Positions 1-7,108 of a stretch of 18,097 nt of DNA are shown piece by piece (positions within the stretch are counted from its first letter, which is position 1; the number at the start of each line of letters is the position of its first letter). The translations under genes were made by a program, and so were the position numbers. The stretch comes from Bacillota bacterium (lineage in GTDB: Bacteria > Bacillota > Clostridia > Christensenellales > Aristaeellaceae). The stretch lies in contig JAEWWY010000205.1 in NCBI GenBank assembly GCA_023458835.1, positions 1 through 18,097 of the forward strand, read 5' to 3'. Below the pieces are notes generated by a model. The model did not search any database and was not told the origin of the DNA. It was given only the letters and a program-made list of their open reading frames with translations.

Positions 1-8
1 CCCTATCC

Positions 9-30
9 CACCCTGGGGGGTGTTTTTCTT
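9..30 (+). terminator. possible weak intrinsic terminator
   Basis: CACCC (9-13) can pair with GGGTG (18-22) over a 4-base loop, and TTTTTCTT follows at 23-30. A plus-strand gene ending left of the window could stop here. The stem has only five pairs, so this is tentative. Confidence 0.3.
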
Positions 31-34
31 ATCA

Positions 35-64
35 CGCCCCCCGCCATCCACCGGGGGCGCTTTT
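35..64 (+). terminator. possible intrinsic terminator, plus direction
   Basis: CGCCCCC (35-41) pairs perfectly with GGGGGCG (53-59) around an 11-base loop, followed by C and TTTT at 61-64. It lies just past the stop of the minus-strand HAD gene. The U-run only suits a transcript arriving on the plus strand from outside the window, although the GC-rich stem could also hinder minus-strand transcription. Confidence 0.4.
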
Positions 65-66
65 GA

Positions 67-867
67 TTATAAATACGGCATCATATCGCACAGCCTGTCA
101 AAGATCAGATGCGGCTGCACGGGCGATGTCTTCAAATCCTCCATGGTGGCCTCGCCGGAAAGAACGAGGATGCTGGTCATGCCGAAATTTACGCCGGTGG
201 CGATATCGGTATACAGCCTGTCCCCCACCATGGCCAGCTCTTCTGCCCGAAAACCGGTCAGGCGCAGCGCTTCCTCTACGATGCCCTGATAAGGCTTGCC
301 CAGAATGATATCCGGGCGGCGCCCTGCGCTGGCTTCGATAAAGGCAATGATTGCTCCAATATCCGGGGCAAAGCCCGTTTCCGTGGGGCAGTTGAAATCC
401 GGATGGGTGGCGATGTAAGGCAGCCCGGCCCGTACCAGGTCGCACACCTTGGTCATCTTTCCAAAATCCAGCGTTGTATCGTAAGCGATCAGCACATAGT
501 CGGGGTTTTCATTGTCGATCAAAAGCCCCAGCTCCAGCAGTTCCTTCTGCAGAATATCATTGCCCAGCAAAAACGCCTTTTTTTCCGGAAATACGCGCAG
601 CGCGTAGGATGCGGCGGCATGGCCGGATGTCAGCACCCGCAAAAAGCGTTCCCGCACGCCCATGCGCTTTAGCTTCTGCACATACTCTTCCGCGGATTTG
701 GAGGAATTGTTGGTCAAAAACAGTGTGCGGCGGCCGGTGCGCTCGCAGGCATCCAGAAAATCCAGGGAGCCGGGCAAAAGCTTGTTTCCCAAATAAAAAG
801 TGCCATCCATGTCCAGCAGGAAGCACTTGATCTTTGACAGCATACCCTTGATCGTATCGTCGTTCAT
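67..867 (-). CDS. HAD-superfamily hydrolase, subclass IIA (NagD-like phosphatase)
   Basis: A 266-residue cytoplasmic phosphatase of the NagD/PGP/AraL type, acting on small phosphorylated metabolites such as sugar or nucleotide phosphates; the substrate cannot be read from sequence. All HAD motifs are visible: motif I DMDGT at 19-23 (nucleophile D19, acid/base D21), motif II LTNNSS at 51-56, motif III lysine K191 in LGKPYQ, and motif IV GDRLYTDI with D216 and D221. The region between motifs II and III holds the class-IIA cap. Length is normal for the family. The ATG at 867 is chosen because GAGG lies 9 bases upstream; a GTG at 882 is in frame but has no obvious ribosome binding site. A promoter lies at 905-933. 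It is transcribed away from the DUF1653 gene, with about 160 bases between them. The family call is firm. Confidence 0.93.
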   Translation of the reverse strand: MNDDTIKGMLSKIKCFLLDMDGTFYLGNKLLPGSLDFLDACERTGRRTLFLTNNSSKSAEEYVQKLKRMGVRERFLRVLTSGHAAASYALRVFPEKKAFLLGNDILQKELLELGLLIDNENPDYVLIAYDTTLDFGKMTKVCDLVRAGLPYIATHPDFNCPTETGFAPDIGAIIAFIEASAGRRPDIILGKPYQGIVEEALRLTGFRAEELAMVGDRLYTDIATGVNFGMTSILVLSGEATMEDLKTSPVQPHLIFDRLCDMMPYL

Positions 868-904
868 GCGGTAAAACCTCACTTATGAATCTGAGCCTTT
901 GTTC

Positions 905-933
905 ATGATACCATACCGCCTTTGGCTAGTAAA
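905..933 (-). promoter_or_regulatory. putative sigma-A promoter of the HAD gene
   Basis: On the minus strand, TTTACT (928-933) and TATCAT (905-910) are separated by 17 bases, matching the -35 and -10 consensus at four and five of six positions. The leader to the ATG at 867 would be about 30 bases. Confidence 0.5.
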
Positions 934-1030
934 GTAAAAAGGCCTTTTCTTTTCGGAAAAGCACGGCAAAGGATAAAACATGCCATATGCATGCCGCATC
1001 AAGAAAGCATGGCGCGCATCCGGCCGCGCG

Positions 1031-1246
1031 TCATTCCTCTTCCCACGTAAACCGGACCGAATGTACACCGTCCCGCTCCACCACTTCCAGCCATTGGGCT
1101 GCCGGACGCACCCAGATTCCTCTATCGCCATACAGGGCTTGATATACGGCCATCAGTTCCAGCGTTTCGCTATGACGCGCCGTATACAAGAGCCGGTAAC
1201 GGTTCCCTTTAAAATGCCGGTAAATGCCCGGCCGCAGTTCTTCCAT
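1031..1246 (-). CDS. DUF1653 domain protein
   Basis: A 71-residue protein covering the whole DUF1653 fold. The order is diagnostic: GIYRHFKGNRY near the N-terminus, then ARHSETLELMAVYQALYGD, then GIWVRP, and an acidic C-terminal tail. The family is common in Bacillota and Proteobacteria and has no established biochemical role. The start is set by GGAGGT placed six bases before the ATG; longer in-frame extensions have no such site. Nothing in the neighbourhood suggests a function: it lies between a phosphatase read the same way and a divergent lipid kinase. The family call is confident; the function is unknown. Confidence 0.88.
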   Translation of the reverse strand: MEELRPGIYRHFKGNRYRLLYTARHSETLELMAVYQALYGDRGIWVRPAAQWLEVVERDGVHSVRFTWEEE

Positions 1247-1311
1247 GGTGCACCTCCAGCATGCGCTCATCCCATCCCATGGGCCATGGCCCGTCATACT
1301 GCCTTACGCAA

Positions 1312-1341
1312 ATTATACCACAACCGGAAGGATCGGGGCAA
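1312..1341 (-). promoter_or_regulatory. putative promoter of the DUF1653 gene
   Basis: Minus-strand TTGCCC (1336-1341) and a perfect TATAAT (1312-1317) are separated by 18 bases. The resulting leader of roughly 60 bases contains a perfect 12-base palindrome, GGGCCATGGCCC, at 1281-1292. Confidence 0.55.
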
Positions 1342-1412
1342 GGGGATGCCTTCCTGGCTACCCATTTTCCCGGTGTGGCCGGCGCGTGAAATTCCCGCGA
1401 GCCGCTTTACTT

Positions 1413-1442
1413 TTGCCTTGAAATGAAGTACATTATTATATA
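1413..1442 (+). promoter_or_regulatory. putative promoter of the lipid-kinase operon
   Basis: TTGCCT (1413-1418), 18 bases, then TATATA (1437-1442) in an AT-rich island just ahead of the kinase start at 1463. An alternative is TTTACT (1405-1410) with TACATT 17 bases later. With the -10 this close, the leader would be very short. The AT-rich island contrasts with the GC-rich surroundings. Confidence 0.4.
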
Positions 1443-1462
1443 TTTCGAAAGGCGCTGAATAC

Positions 1463-2329
1463 ATGATCGACGTCATTATCAACCCAGTGGCCGGCAACGG
1501 CCGCGCCAAGCGGGTCGGCGAGAAAGTGATGGAGGCTCTTCGCGCAAGATCCATTGCCTGCAAGGCTTATTATACGGAGTCACCGGGCCATGCTACGCAA
1601 TTGGCCGGGGAATCTGCGCAAAGGGGAACGGATACGGTGCTGGCCGTGGGCGGCGACGGCACGGCTTATGAGGTGGCCAGCGGGGTCGTTCATTCCAAAA
1701 CCGCCCTGGGGCTTATCCCCGCCGGAACGGGTAATGATTTTATCAAATCCATCGGGGTCCCCAAGTCCCCCCTGGAAGCCCTTGAGCATATTATTTCCCA
1801 CCCGCCAAGGCTCCTGGACATGGGCCGGCTGAACGACAAGCTCTTTTTGAACGTATGCGGTACAGGCTTTGACGTTTCCGTGCTGGAGTATTCCAAAAAG
1901 GCCAAAAAACTGGTACGGGGCATGCTGCCATATCTGTACGGCGTCATCCGCACCATCTTCAGCTTCAAGCCCGTCACTATGCGCATCGTCATCGATGAAG
2001 AATCAACGCTGCAGGGCACTTTTTTGCAATGCAGCGTAGCCAATGGCCGTTATATAGGCGGAGGAATTGCCATTTCCCCCACTTCCCTGGTAAATGACGG
2101 CCTGCTGGACGTGGTGGTGCTCCGGTCCATCCCCAACTGGAAGATGTTCTTTTATCTTCCCGGCCTGCTGATGGGGCGGGTACACTCTTTTGCCATCACC
2201 TCCCATTACCGGTGCAGCAAGGTATCCATCGATGCGCCGGGGATGCATCTGAATGTGGACGGCGAGATGCTGCCCATCGATAAGGTCAGCTTTTCCCCTG
2301 TAAAGGATGCGCTGTGGGTCCATTGGTAA
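1463..2329 (+). CDS. diacylglycerol kinase-like lipid kinase (YegS/BmrU/DgkB family)
   Basis: A 288-residue soluble lipid kinase that uses ATP to phosphorylate diacylglycerol or a related lipid at the inner face of the membrane, recycling lipid headgroups to phosphatidate. The N-terminal DAGK catalytic domain shows INPVAGNGRA at 6-15, the nucleotide-binding GGDGT at 63-67 and PAGTGND at 86-92. The C-terminal beta-sandwich includes SVANGRYIGGGIAISP and ends with VDGEMLP. Length is typical for the family. The ATG at 1463 is preceded by a modest AAAGGCG. The stop overlaps a possible ATG of the next frame (TAATG at 2327-2331), and the downstream secreted protein follows closely, so the two are probably co-transcribed. 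The preferred lipid is inferred, not shown. Confidence 0.93.
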   Translation: MIDVIINPVAGNGRAKRVGEKVMEALRARSIACKAYYTESPGHATQLAGESAQRGTDTVLAVGGDGTAYEVASGVVHSKTALGLIPAGTGNDFIKSIGVPKSPLEALEHIISHPPRLLDMGRLNDKLFLNVCGTGFDVSVLEYSKKAKKLVRGMLPYLYGVIRTIFSFKPVTMRIVIDEESTLQGTFLQCSVANGRYIGGGIAISPTSLVNDGLLDVVVLRSIPNWKMFFYLPGLLMGRVHSFAITSHYRCSKVSIDAPGMHLNVDGEMLPIDKVSFSPVKDALWVHW

Positions 2330-2355
2330 TGCCGTCGGAAAGGCGGTTTTGGAAC

Positions 2356-3366
2356 ATGAATGCTTTGAGAAGATTGTTTGCCCTGCTTTTGCTTCTATGC
2401 CTTATGCCGGAAGGTGTTGCCCGGGCGGATGAAGAAATTTACTATGCGGATATTCCGCTGCTCCCCGTTATCCAGTTGGTAAAACCCCTGCCGGGAGAGG
2501 GCTATGCCCAGGGCAATACGCTGAGCGTCAGCGCCAACGGGAGCAATGTCAGCCGCATCGAGGTCACCCTTTCCTGGGATGGCGGATCGCTTACGCAAAC
2601 GCAGGAGGGGGATGCGTTCGAGTATGCCTTCCAATTGCCCGCCTTGCCAGGTGGCCTTACCATCACTGCCCGCGGCTATGGGATGCAAAAGGATGGCGAG
2701 CCCCCTTCCTTTGCGGATGTTACACGCAATGTTCCCTCCCCCAAGGAAGAGCTGATCGGAAAAATGATTCAGTTGGCCTACGCCAATTCGAAGGATTCCC
2801 GCTACAAGTTTGCTCCCGCCCAGGAGGATTACCATATCGGCGTCTGCAAGAATTTCGTGATGCGTTTATTCGATACCTACTCCAAGGATTATGTCATGCA
2901 GGCTTTTCCGGACCTTCCGCTGCACATGCCCAAAAACAACAGCAAAGCCGCCTGCGCGCCCTATGATTACGGCATCGAGTGGCGGCCCGAGACCGCGGAG
3001 GACGGCAGCCCGTTTGAAATTGTGGCCCAGTTCAAATACAGCAATGATCTGAGCAAGGAAGAAAATGCCCAAATAGCCTTCGACATGCTCAAGCAGGTCA
3101 AGAAGGGTGACTTCTTTCAAATGGTGGGCAATTACGGCGGCGGCAACGGCCCCCACTCCCTGTTTTTCATCACTGATTACGATCCTGTCAGCGATATGCT
3201 GCACTGGACGGACAGCAACATGCGGGGCAAGCGCATCGACGGAGTCCGCTGGGGCTATTTGCAATATGACGCGGATGCTACCGCCCGCTGGTTCATAGAA
3301 TGTATCAATACCAAAAAAAGAGGCGCCACGCTGTACCGGCTTCGCGACGACCTCATCCGCAAATAA
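2356..3366 (+). CDS. secreted papain-fold (NlpC/P60- or CHAP-like) protein
   Basis: A 336-residue exported protein. Residues 1-24 form a signal peptide (basic MNALRR, a leucine-rich core, cleavage expected after VARA). Residues 35-125 look like an Ig-like beta domain with LSVSANGSNVSRIEVTLSWD. Residues 130-336 resemble a cysteine-peptidase or amidase domain: C164 at the start of a helix in IGVCKNF, H267 in NGPHSLFF and D286 in HWTDSNM have the order and spacing of a Cys-His-Asp papain fold. A peptidoglycan-hydrolase role is therefore inferred, but no exact family was recognised. AAAGGCGG about nine bases upstream supports the start at 2356; in-frame ATGs at 2314 and 2329 would put a charged extension before the signal peptide. 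It sits between the lipid kinase and a small coiled-coil protein in one operon. Confidence 0.8.
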   Translation: MNALRRLFALLLLLCLMPEGVARADEEIYYADIPLLPVIQLVKPLPGEGYAQGNTLSVSANGSNVSRIEVTLSWDGGSLTQTQEGDAFEYAFQLPALPGGLTITARGYGMQKDGEPPSFADVTRNVPSPKEELIGKMIQLAYANSKDSRYKFAPAQEDYHIGVCKNFVMRLFDTYSKDYVMQAFPDLPLHMPKNNSKAACAPYDYGIEWRPETAEDGSPFEIVAQFKYSNDLSKEENAQIAFDMLKQVKKGDFFQMVGNYGGGNGPHSLFFITDYDPVSDMLHWTDSNMRGKRIDGVRWGYLQYDADATARWFIECINTKKRGATLYRLRDDLIRK

Positions 3367-3385
3367 GGTTAAAGGAGCATGACAC

Positions 3386-3808
3386 ATGGGCAATGTGATG
3401 AAAAGCTTGAAAAAGACGTGGCTCAAAGGCATGGAGGTCATAGGCAACGCGGCGTCCAGCATTGCGGACAATGCCAAGTACAAGGTCACCGAAATGAACC
3501 TGGAAACGCGCCGCCGGGAAATTCTGGCCGACTTTGGCAGCATTGCCTATGAAATGTGGCAGCGGGGCGAGACATTTCCCCCTGCGCTGGAAGCCCAATT
3601 GAAGCAACTGAACGTGCTGGATGAGCAGCTCACTGTCATCCGCGCACAGCGGATCGCCGCGGCCCGGGAGGCAAAGCTGGCCGAGGAAGCCGCCGATGCC
3701 GCCGCCCTCAAGGCCGACATGCCTGAGACGCCTGCAGACAGTGATACGCAAGCTTTGAACGGCCCTGTTCCGGAATCCGGTGAGGATGAAAAAAGCGACG
3801 GCGAATAA
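3386..3808 (+). CDS. small coiled-coil protein of unknown function
   Basis: A 140-residue cytoplasmic protein preceded by AAAGGAG seven bases before its ATG and only 19 bases after the preceding stop, so it is the third gene of the lipid-kinase operon. Residues 1-50 are basic and helical, and residues 60-105 form a likely coiled coil ending in an alanine- and glutamate-rich segment (AAAREAKLAEEAADAAALK). The last 35 residues are acidic and low in complexity. There are no cysteine pairs, so it is not one of the zinc-ribbon coiled-coil proteins that otherwise look similar. There is no membrane segment. I do not recognise a family and infer no function. The gene itself is well supported by its ribosome binding site and codon pattern. 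Confidence 0.75.
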   Translation: MGNVMKSLKKTWLKGMEVIGNAASSIADNAKYKVTEMNLETRRREILADFGSIAYEMWQRGETFPPALEAQLKQLNVLDEQLTVIRAQRIAAAREAKLAEEAADAAALKADMPETPADSDTQALNGPVPESGEDEKSDGE

Positions 3809-3843
3809 CCGTATCCCGCCCTCCTCCGCAAGCCTTCCGGAAT

Positions 3844-3963
3844 TTAGAGCCATCTTCCCTTAACCAGGGAAGGCGGCCGGTTGTCCCTGTACCGCTCAAA
3901 CTCCCGCAAGCACATGTTTAGCGCCCTGCGTTCCCGAATGCGCCTGAAATACCTTTCCAGCAC
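3844..3963 (-). CDS. possible small ORF, 39 codons, basic peptide
   Basis: Reading the minus strand from a GTG at 3963 gives a 39-residue peptide with sense-like composition: LERYFRRIRERRALN, then LREFERYRDNRPP, ending KGRWL. A strong GGAGGGG lies about seven bases before the GTG. That ribosome binding site forms part of an 11-pair hairpin at 3968-4000, so initiation could be controlled by structure. The gene lies downstream of the MATE pump and on the same strand. Against it: the length is short, the hairpin is equally well explained as the MATE terminator, and I recognise no family. The opposite strand is also open here but with a poorer amino-acid pattern. Confidence 0.35.
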   Translation of the reverse strand: MLERYFRRIRERRALNMCLREFERYRDNRPPSLVKGRWL

Positions 3964-4000
3964 AAAAATCCCCTCCGGTTTGAGTATAGCCGGAGGGGAT
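3964..4000 (-). terminator. intrinsic terminator or start-sequestering hairpin after the MATE gene
   Basis: ATCCCCTCCGG (3968-3978) pairs perfectly with CCGGAGGGGAT (3990-4000) around an 11-base loop. On the minus strand the stem is followed by TTTTT (3968-3964), which is the form of an intrinsic terminator for the MATE transcript. In the plus direction it is followed by ATATTTTAT and could also act weakly on the operon ending at 3808. Confidence 0.7.
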
Positions 4001-4021
4001 ATATTTTATGCCTTCATTGCA

Positions 4022-4107
4022 CCCGAATATACATCCGTTTCACCCGGATTCATGCCTTCACGCGGCAGTATCGGAATCATACCCGGATGTACATCCATTT
4101 TCCCCGG
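4022..4107. repeat. imperfect tandem duplication of the MATE gene 3' end
   Basis: The segments 4022-4047 and 4082-4107 are 26-base direct repeats offset by exactly 60 bases, matching at 21 of 26 positions by eye. The right copy encodes the last residues of the MATE protein (RGKWMYIRV and stop). The left copy, read in the same frame beyond the stop, gives RVKRMYIRVQ and stop. Similarity seems to extend upstream (F-x-Y-x-R in both), suggesting a decayed in-frame duplication of about 50-60 bases. Confidence 0.55.
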
Positions 4108-5519
4108 GTGAAGCGCACGTACACGAATGTCAGCCTGATCATCATGTCAACAAGGCTGGCAGACCAGGCGCCCAGCAGCCCCAACTGCAGGGGAAACAGC
4201 GCTGTCCAGGCCAAGGCGGGGCGAATGAGTGTAACGCACAGCATCATCACCACTGCCACATACCGGGTATCCCCCGCGCCGCGCAGACACCCGCTGATCA
4301 CCACCGAGCTGGTCTGGAAGGGCTGGAAGATACCCACCAGGATCATCACCTGGGCAGCAAGCGCCAGCACCTGCTGATCAGCGGCAAAGGGAAGCACCAG
4401 AATGTGGCGGAAAGGAATAAAGATCGCAAGAAGCCCCAAGGAAACGGTAAGCGCCATGCGCTGGCTCACCTTCCCATAGACCATGCCCAGATCAGGCCTT
4501 TGCTTTCCCAGCATCTGCCCCACCAAAGACGTTCCGGCAATGCCGATGCCATCCCCAAAGGTGAAGCTGATGTTCAAAAACTGCATGCCGATCTGATGAC
4601 TGGCAAAGGCCACCGGATCGTGCAGCGCCTCATAAATCATGCGGGTATAGATCAGGAAGCCGATGCGCAGGCAAATCTGCTCCAGCATGGCGTTGCCGCC
4701 CACCCGGCTGATGTCCCTGAGCGTCATCTTATCCAGGCGCCAGTTGTCCCGAAAGCGCAGATATAAAAATCCCTTATACCTGGGGAGGGTAATGGAGCAT
4801 ACCGACAGCACCAGTCCAACGCAAAACCCGATGAACGTAGCAATGGCCGCGCCTTCCACGCCGAGCCTCGGAAAGCCCAGGTTGCCGCCGATCAGCAGAT
4901 AATTGAAAATCACGTTGACCAGATTGCTGGTAATATTCACCACCATGGTGGTCCTCGTCCTGCCGATGCCGCGCTGGGCGGCGCTGATGCACAGCGTTAC
5001 GGCATTGATGGGCAGCGCATAGGCCATCCATTTAAAATAGGCAATGGCATCATTGAATACCTTTGCATTGGCAAGGTCGGCGGGGTCCACATCCCCCGAT
5101 GCCAGACGGATCATATTTTCCGCCTGGTGAAGGCTTAAGGCCATAATCACTACCGACAAAAGGCCGATCATCACCAGCGCGTTGCGCAGGGTACGGTTGG
5201 CATCCTCCTGCCGCCCTTCGCCTTTGCGCCTTGCCACAACGGCGGTTACGCCAATGTTCAGGGCGAAGAAAATCGCCAGCATGATCATTCTTGGCTGTCC
5301 GGGCAATCCAACCGCGGCAATGGCTTCCGCGCCCAATACGCCAACCATGGCCGTGTCCATTGCCCCGATGAGGGCCATCAGTACCATTTCCGCTACCGCC
5401 GGTATGGCGATGCGGATCACATCCCGGTATGCCTGCCCGGTTGGCGGCAGAGCGCCCACCCTGAGGTTCGGCCTGACCATATGCCTGGTGCCATAAAACC
5501 GTTCCACCAACGACAACAA
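4077..5519 (-). CDS. MATE-family multidrug efflux transporter
   Basis: A 480-residue inner-membrane antiporter that exports drugs or other organic cations in exchange for Na+ or H+. The protein is almost entirely hydrophobic helices in two homologous halves, as expected for twelve segments. The start of the first repeat reads RDVIRIAIPAVAEMVLMALIGAMDTAMVG, the classic MATE entry, followed by VGLPGQPRMIMLAIFFALNIGVTAVVARRKGEG. The second half carries GTSLVGQMLGKQRP and a GCLRGAGDTRY motif in the penultimate section. The TTG at 5519 follows GGGGAAAG; the first ATG (5480) lacks a ribosome binding site and would trim 13 non-membrane residues. A strong promoter lies at 5564-5591. Substrate is not predictable. 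A degraded duplicate of the gene end lies past the stop. Confidence 0.94.
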   Translation of the reverse strand: MLSLVERFYGTRHMVRPNLRVGALPPTGQAYRDVIRIAIPAVAEMVLMALIGAMDTAMVGVLGAEAIAAVGLPGQPRMIMLAIFFALNIGVTAVVARRKGEGRQEDANRTLRNALVMIGLLSVVIMALSLHQAENMIRLASGDVDPADLANAKVFNDAIAYFKWMAYALPINAVTLCISAAQRGIGRTRTTMVVNITSNLVNVIFNYLLIGGNLGFPRLGVEGAAIATFIGFCVGLVLSVCSITLPRYKGFLYLRFRDNWRLDKMTLRDISRVGGNAMLEQICLRIGFLIYTRMIYEALHDPVAFASHQIGMQFLNISFTFGDGIGIAGTSLVGQMLGKQRPDLGMVYGKVSQRMALTVSLGLLAIFIPFRHILVLPFAADQQVLALAAQVMILVGIFQPFQTSSVVISGCLRGAGDTRYVAVVMMLCVTLIRPALAWTALFPLQLGLLGAWSASLVDMMIRLTFVYVRFTRGKWMYIRV

Positions 5520-5563
5520 CGATCTTTCCCCATTCTAACATATTATAAAAAAACCATATGTCT

Positions 5564-5591
5564 ATTATAGCATGGTATCCTCATCTGGCAA
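5564..5591 (-). promoter_or_regulatory. promoter of the MATE gene
   Basis: Minus-strand TTGCCA (5586-5591), a 16-base spacer ending in TGC, and a perfect TATAAT (5564-5569) form an extended -10 promoter. Transcription would begin near 5557, giving a leader of about 40 bases. Confidence 0.75.
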
Positions 5592-5684
5592 CCCTTGTCG
5601 AAAAAGAAACAAAATGGTGTTTCACTTTTTTCTGATATGCGGCATAGGTAGAATTAGACCAAACCCATGAAGGAGGTTTTTCAC

Positions 5685-6005
5685 GTGGCTGCTCAAAAGC
5701 CTGCTAGCCAGGTATCCCCTTTTGCCACCATGACGCTGGGTAACCAGAACACCCGGTGGCTCTCCTTGCACAGCCAGTTGCTGCCATACATGACCGCCGT
5801 TCCCGCCAAAGACCCTCCCGCCGCCTCCGGCAAGGCTGATCCCGGCACCAATTGGCGGGCCGGCACCACCCCGTTCGGGCAGATGCCCATATTCAACTCC
5901 CCGCCGCAGCCCCTAAGGCATGAACAGTACGACGCGGTGAATAAACGGATAGACCAAGCGTATAAACAACCGCTGGTCTGGCAGGAGATCAAAACCCAAG
6001 AATAA
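5685..6005 (+). CDS. hypothetical proline-rich small protein
   Basis: A 106-residue protein whose start is decided by an excellent AAGGAGG (5669-5675) nine bases before a GTG at 5685. The ATG at 5667 sits just in front of the Shine-Dalgarno and cannot use it. The peptide has no signal sequence, membrane segment or cysteine. Its middle is rich in Pro, Ala and Gly (AKDPPAASGK, FNSPPQPLRHEQYD), and the end is charged and probably helical. I recognise no family. It is transcribed alone, divergent from the MATE pump, and closes at the bidirectional terminator at 6010-6045. The isolated unit with a strong ribosome binding site supports a real gene. Confidence 0.7.
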   Translation: MAAQKPASQVSPFATMTLGNQNTRWLSLHSQLLPYMTAVPAKDPPAASGKADPGTNWRAGTTPFGQMPIFNSPPQPLRHEQYDAVNKRIDQAYKQPLVWQEIKTQE

Positions 6006-6045
6006 AAAGTCGCCCGGCGCAGATATATGCGCCGGACGATTTTTT
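6002..6045. terminator. bidirectional intrinsic terminator
   Basis: TCG-C-CCGGCGCA (6010-6021) pairs with TGCGCCGG-A-CGA (6028-6039) with one internal mismatch and a GATATA loop. TTTTTT follows on the plus strand (6040-6045) and TTTTT on the minus strand (complement of AAAAA at 6004-6008). It separates the convergent small hypothetical gene and the kinase gene; the kinase stop codon overlaps the U-run. Confidence 0.85.
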
Positions 6046-7102
6046 ATGCCATAAGCGTCAGGTCGGCCTTTGCGGAGATGCCCATCTCCCGGAAATACAG
6101 ATCCTCCAGCGGAATCCATTCCTCCAGAAACCGCCTGTGCATCCGCTCGCCGTTTCTTTGAAGAATCCGCCCGGATTGCTCCTGTTTGCCAATGGACAAA
6201 AAGACGGTCAGATCGTACGCTTCCCGCAGCGCCGGATGCTGGCTGTACACACCTTCCACAATGTTCAGCATCCGGGGCGTGGCTTCAACAGGCTGTAAAA
6301 GCGCGCCTGTACCGCAGTCATACGGCCGGTATGCAAAGGTTTTCGAAAGCCTCAGCGGCAGCAGCACTTCATCCCTGACCCGTTCCCAATCCACATTGCC
6401 GCCAGGCGTGTTCAGCCTTTCTTCCGTTTTCTTTTCCTGTGGCAGAAAAAAATCATCCATATGGAAGACTTCGCAATCGCCATACACCCTTTGCAGCCAC
6501 GATGCCATGGAGCTTTTCCCCGCGCCGCTGGGCCCATCGATGGCAACGGTGAGCGGCGCCTTTTTCATCAGCCGCTGATCCAGGTGAAGCAGCAGGGGCA
6601 GGAACTTTTCCGCCTCCGCTCCCGCCAGGCGGTAGGCCGGATGATATATCCGGCGGTAATCCTCGCTATGGCGGCATAAGGGATAACCCTCTTGTTCATA
6701 GCCCTTCCAGAAAACCTCCAGCTCCTCCAAAGAGAAGGGCATCAGGCCCGCCCCGCACAATTCCCGCAGGAGGGATACCCGCTTCAAAAAGCCGCTTAAT
6801 GTTCCCCGCTTTTTATCCGACACGTCAAGAAACAGGCCGGCGATCGTTTCCGGGCGCATGACTTTTGCATCCTGCACGTTCAGGTGCAGACGGTACAGCC
6901 CGCCGCCAGCCGCTTCCATAAGCGGGCTGCCTTCCTTAAGCGCAATGGCAGACGCCCGCTCCTCCCGGATTCCCTGTTCGCAAGTCTCCCGGGAGGGCAT
7001 AAGGTGTCCGCCGCCAAATTCGCTTTGATAGCACAGCTTCACGCCATCCTGAGCCTTCATGGCAGGATACTTTTGGGCATGAAGCAAGAGAATATCCCGC
7101 AT
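6044..7102 (-). CDS. two-domain protein: conserved N-terminal domain plus uridine kinase-like P-loop kinase
   Basis: A 352-residue cytoplasmic protein. Residues 185-350 form a P-loop kinase of the uridine kinase/phosphoribulokinase type: Walker A GPSGAGKSS at 190-198, the substrate-binding MDDFF at 215-219, NVDWERV at 236-242 and a lid arginine region near GERMHRR. Residues 1-180 are a separate conserved-looking domain (QDGVKLCYQSEFGGGHL, GGGLYRLHLN, AYRRIYHPAYRL-like C-terminal part) that I associate with hypothetical Bacillota proteins but cannot name. The gene starts six bases after the ECF S-component stop, with AAAGGCG upstream, so the two are co-translated. A natural inference is that the kinase traps the imported nucleoside- or vitamin-like solute by phosphorylation. 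The true substrate is unknown; uridine is not implied by the sequence. Confidence 0.8.
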   Translation of the reverse strand: MRDILLLHAQKYPAMKAQDGVKLCYQSEFGGGHLMPSRETCEQGIREERASAIALKEGSPLMEAAGGGLYRLHLNVQDAKVMRPETIAGLFLDVSDKKRGTLSGFLKRVSLLRELCGAGLMPFSLEELEVFWKGYEQEGYPLCRHSEDYRRIYHPAYRLAGAEAEKFLPLLLHLDQRLMKKAPLTVAIDGPSGAGKSSMASWLQRVYGDCEVFHMDDFFLPQEKKTEERLNTPGGNVDWERVRDEVLLPLRLSKTFAYRPYDCGTGALLQPVEATPRMLNIVEGVYSQHPALREAYDLTVFLSIGKQEQSGRILQRNGERMHRRFLEEWIPLEDLYFREMGISAKADLTLMA

Positions 7103-7108
7103 GATGCA

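Noticed and set aside
109..672. Plus-strand open frame of 187 codons opposite the HAD gene
   Set aside because: The minus-strand frame carries every HAD motif; the plus frame is an antisense by-product of GC-rich codon use.
937..950. AAAAGGCCTTTT near the HAD promoter as a terminator
   Set aside because: It is a palindrome without a loop and cannot form a stable hairpin.
1281..1292. Perfect palindrome GGGCCATGGCCC as an operator
   Set aside because: Short GC palindromes are expected by chance here, and there is no second copy or known regulator.
3854..3872. Inverted repeat CTTCCCT-TAACC-AGGGAAG as terminator of the plus operon
   Set aside because: The stem is followed by a GC-rich sequence rather than a T-run, so it lacks terminator form.
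4008..4766. Plus-strand open frame of 252 codons opposite the MATE gene
   Set aside because: His/Gln-rich composition typical of the reverse complement of a membrane-protein gene; no ribosome binding site.
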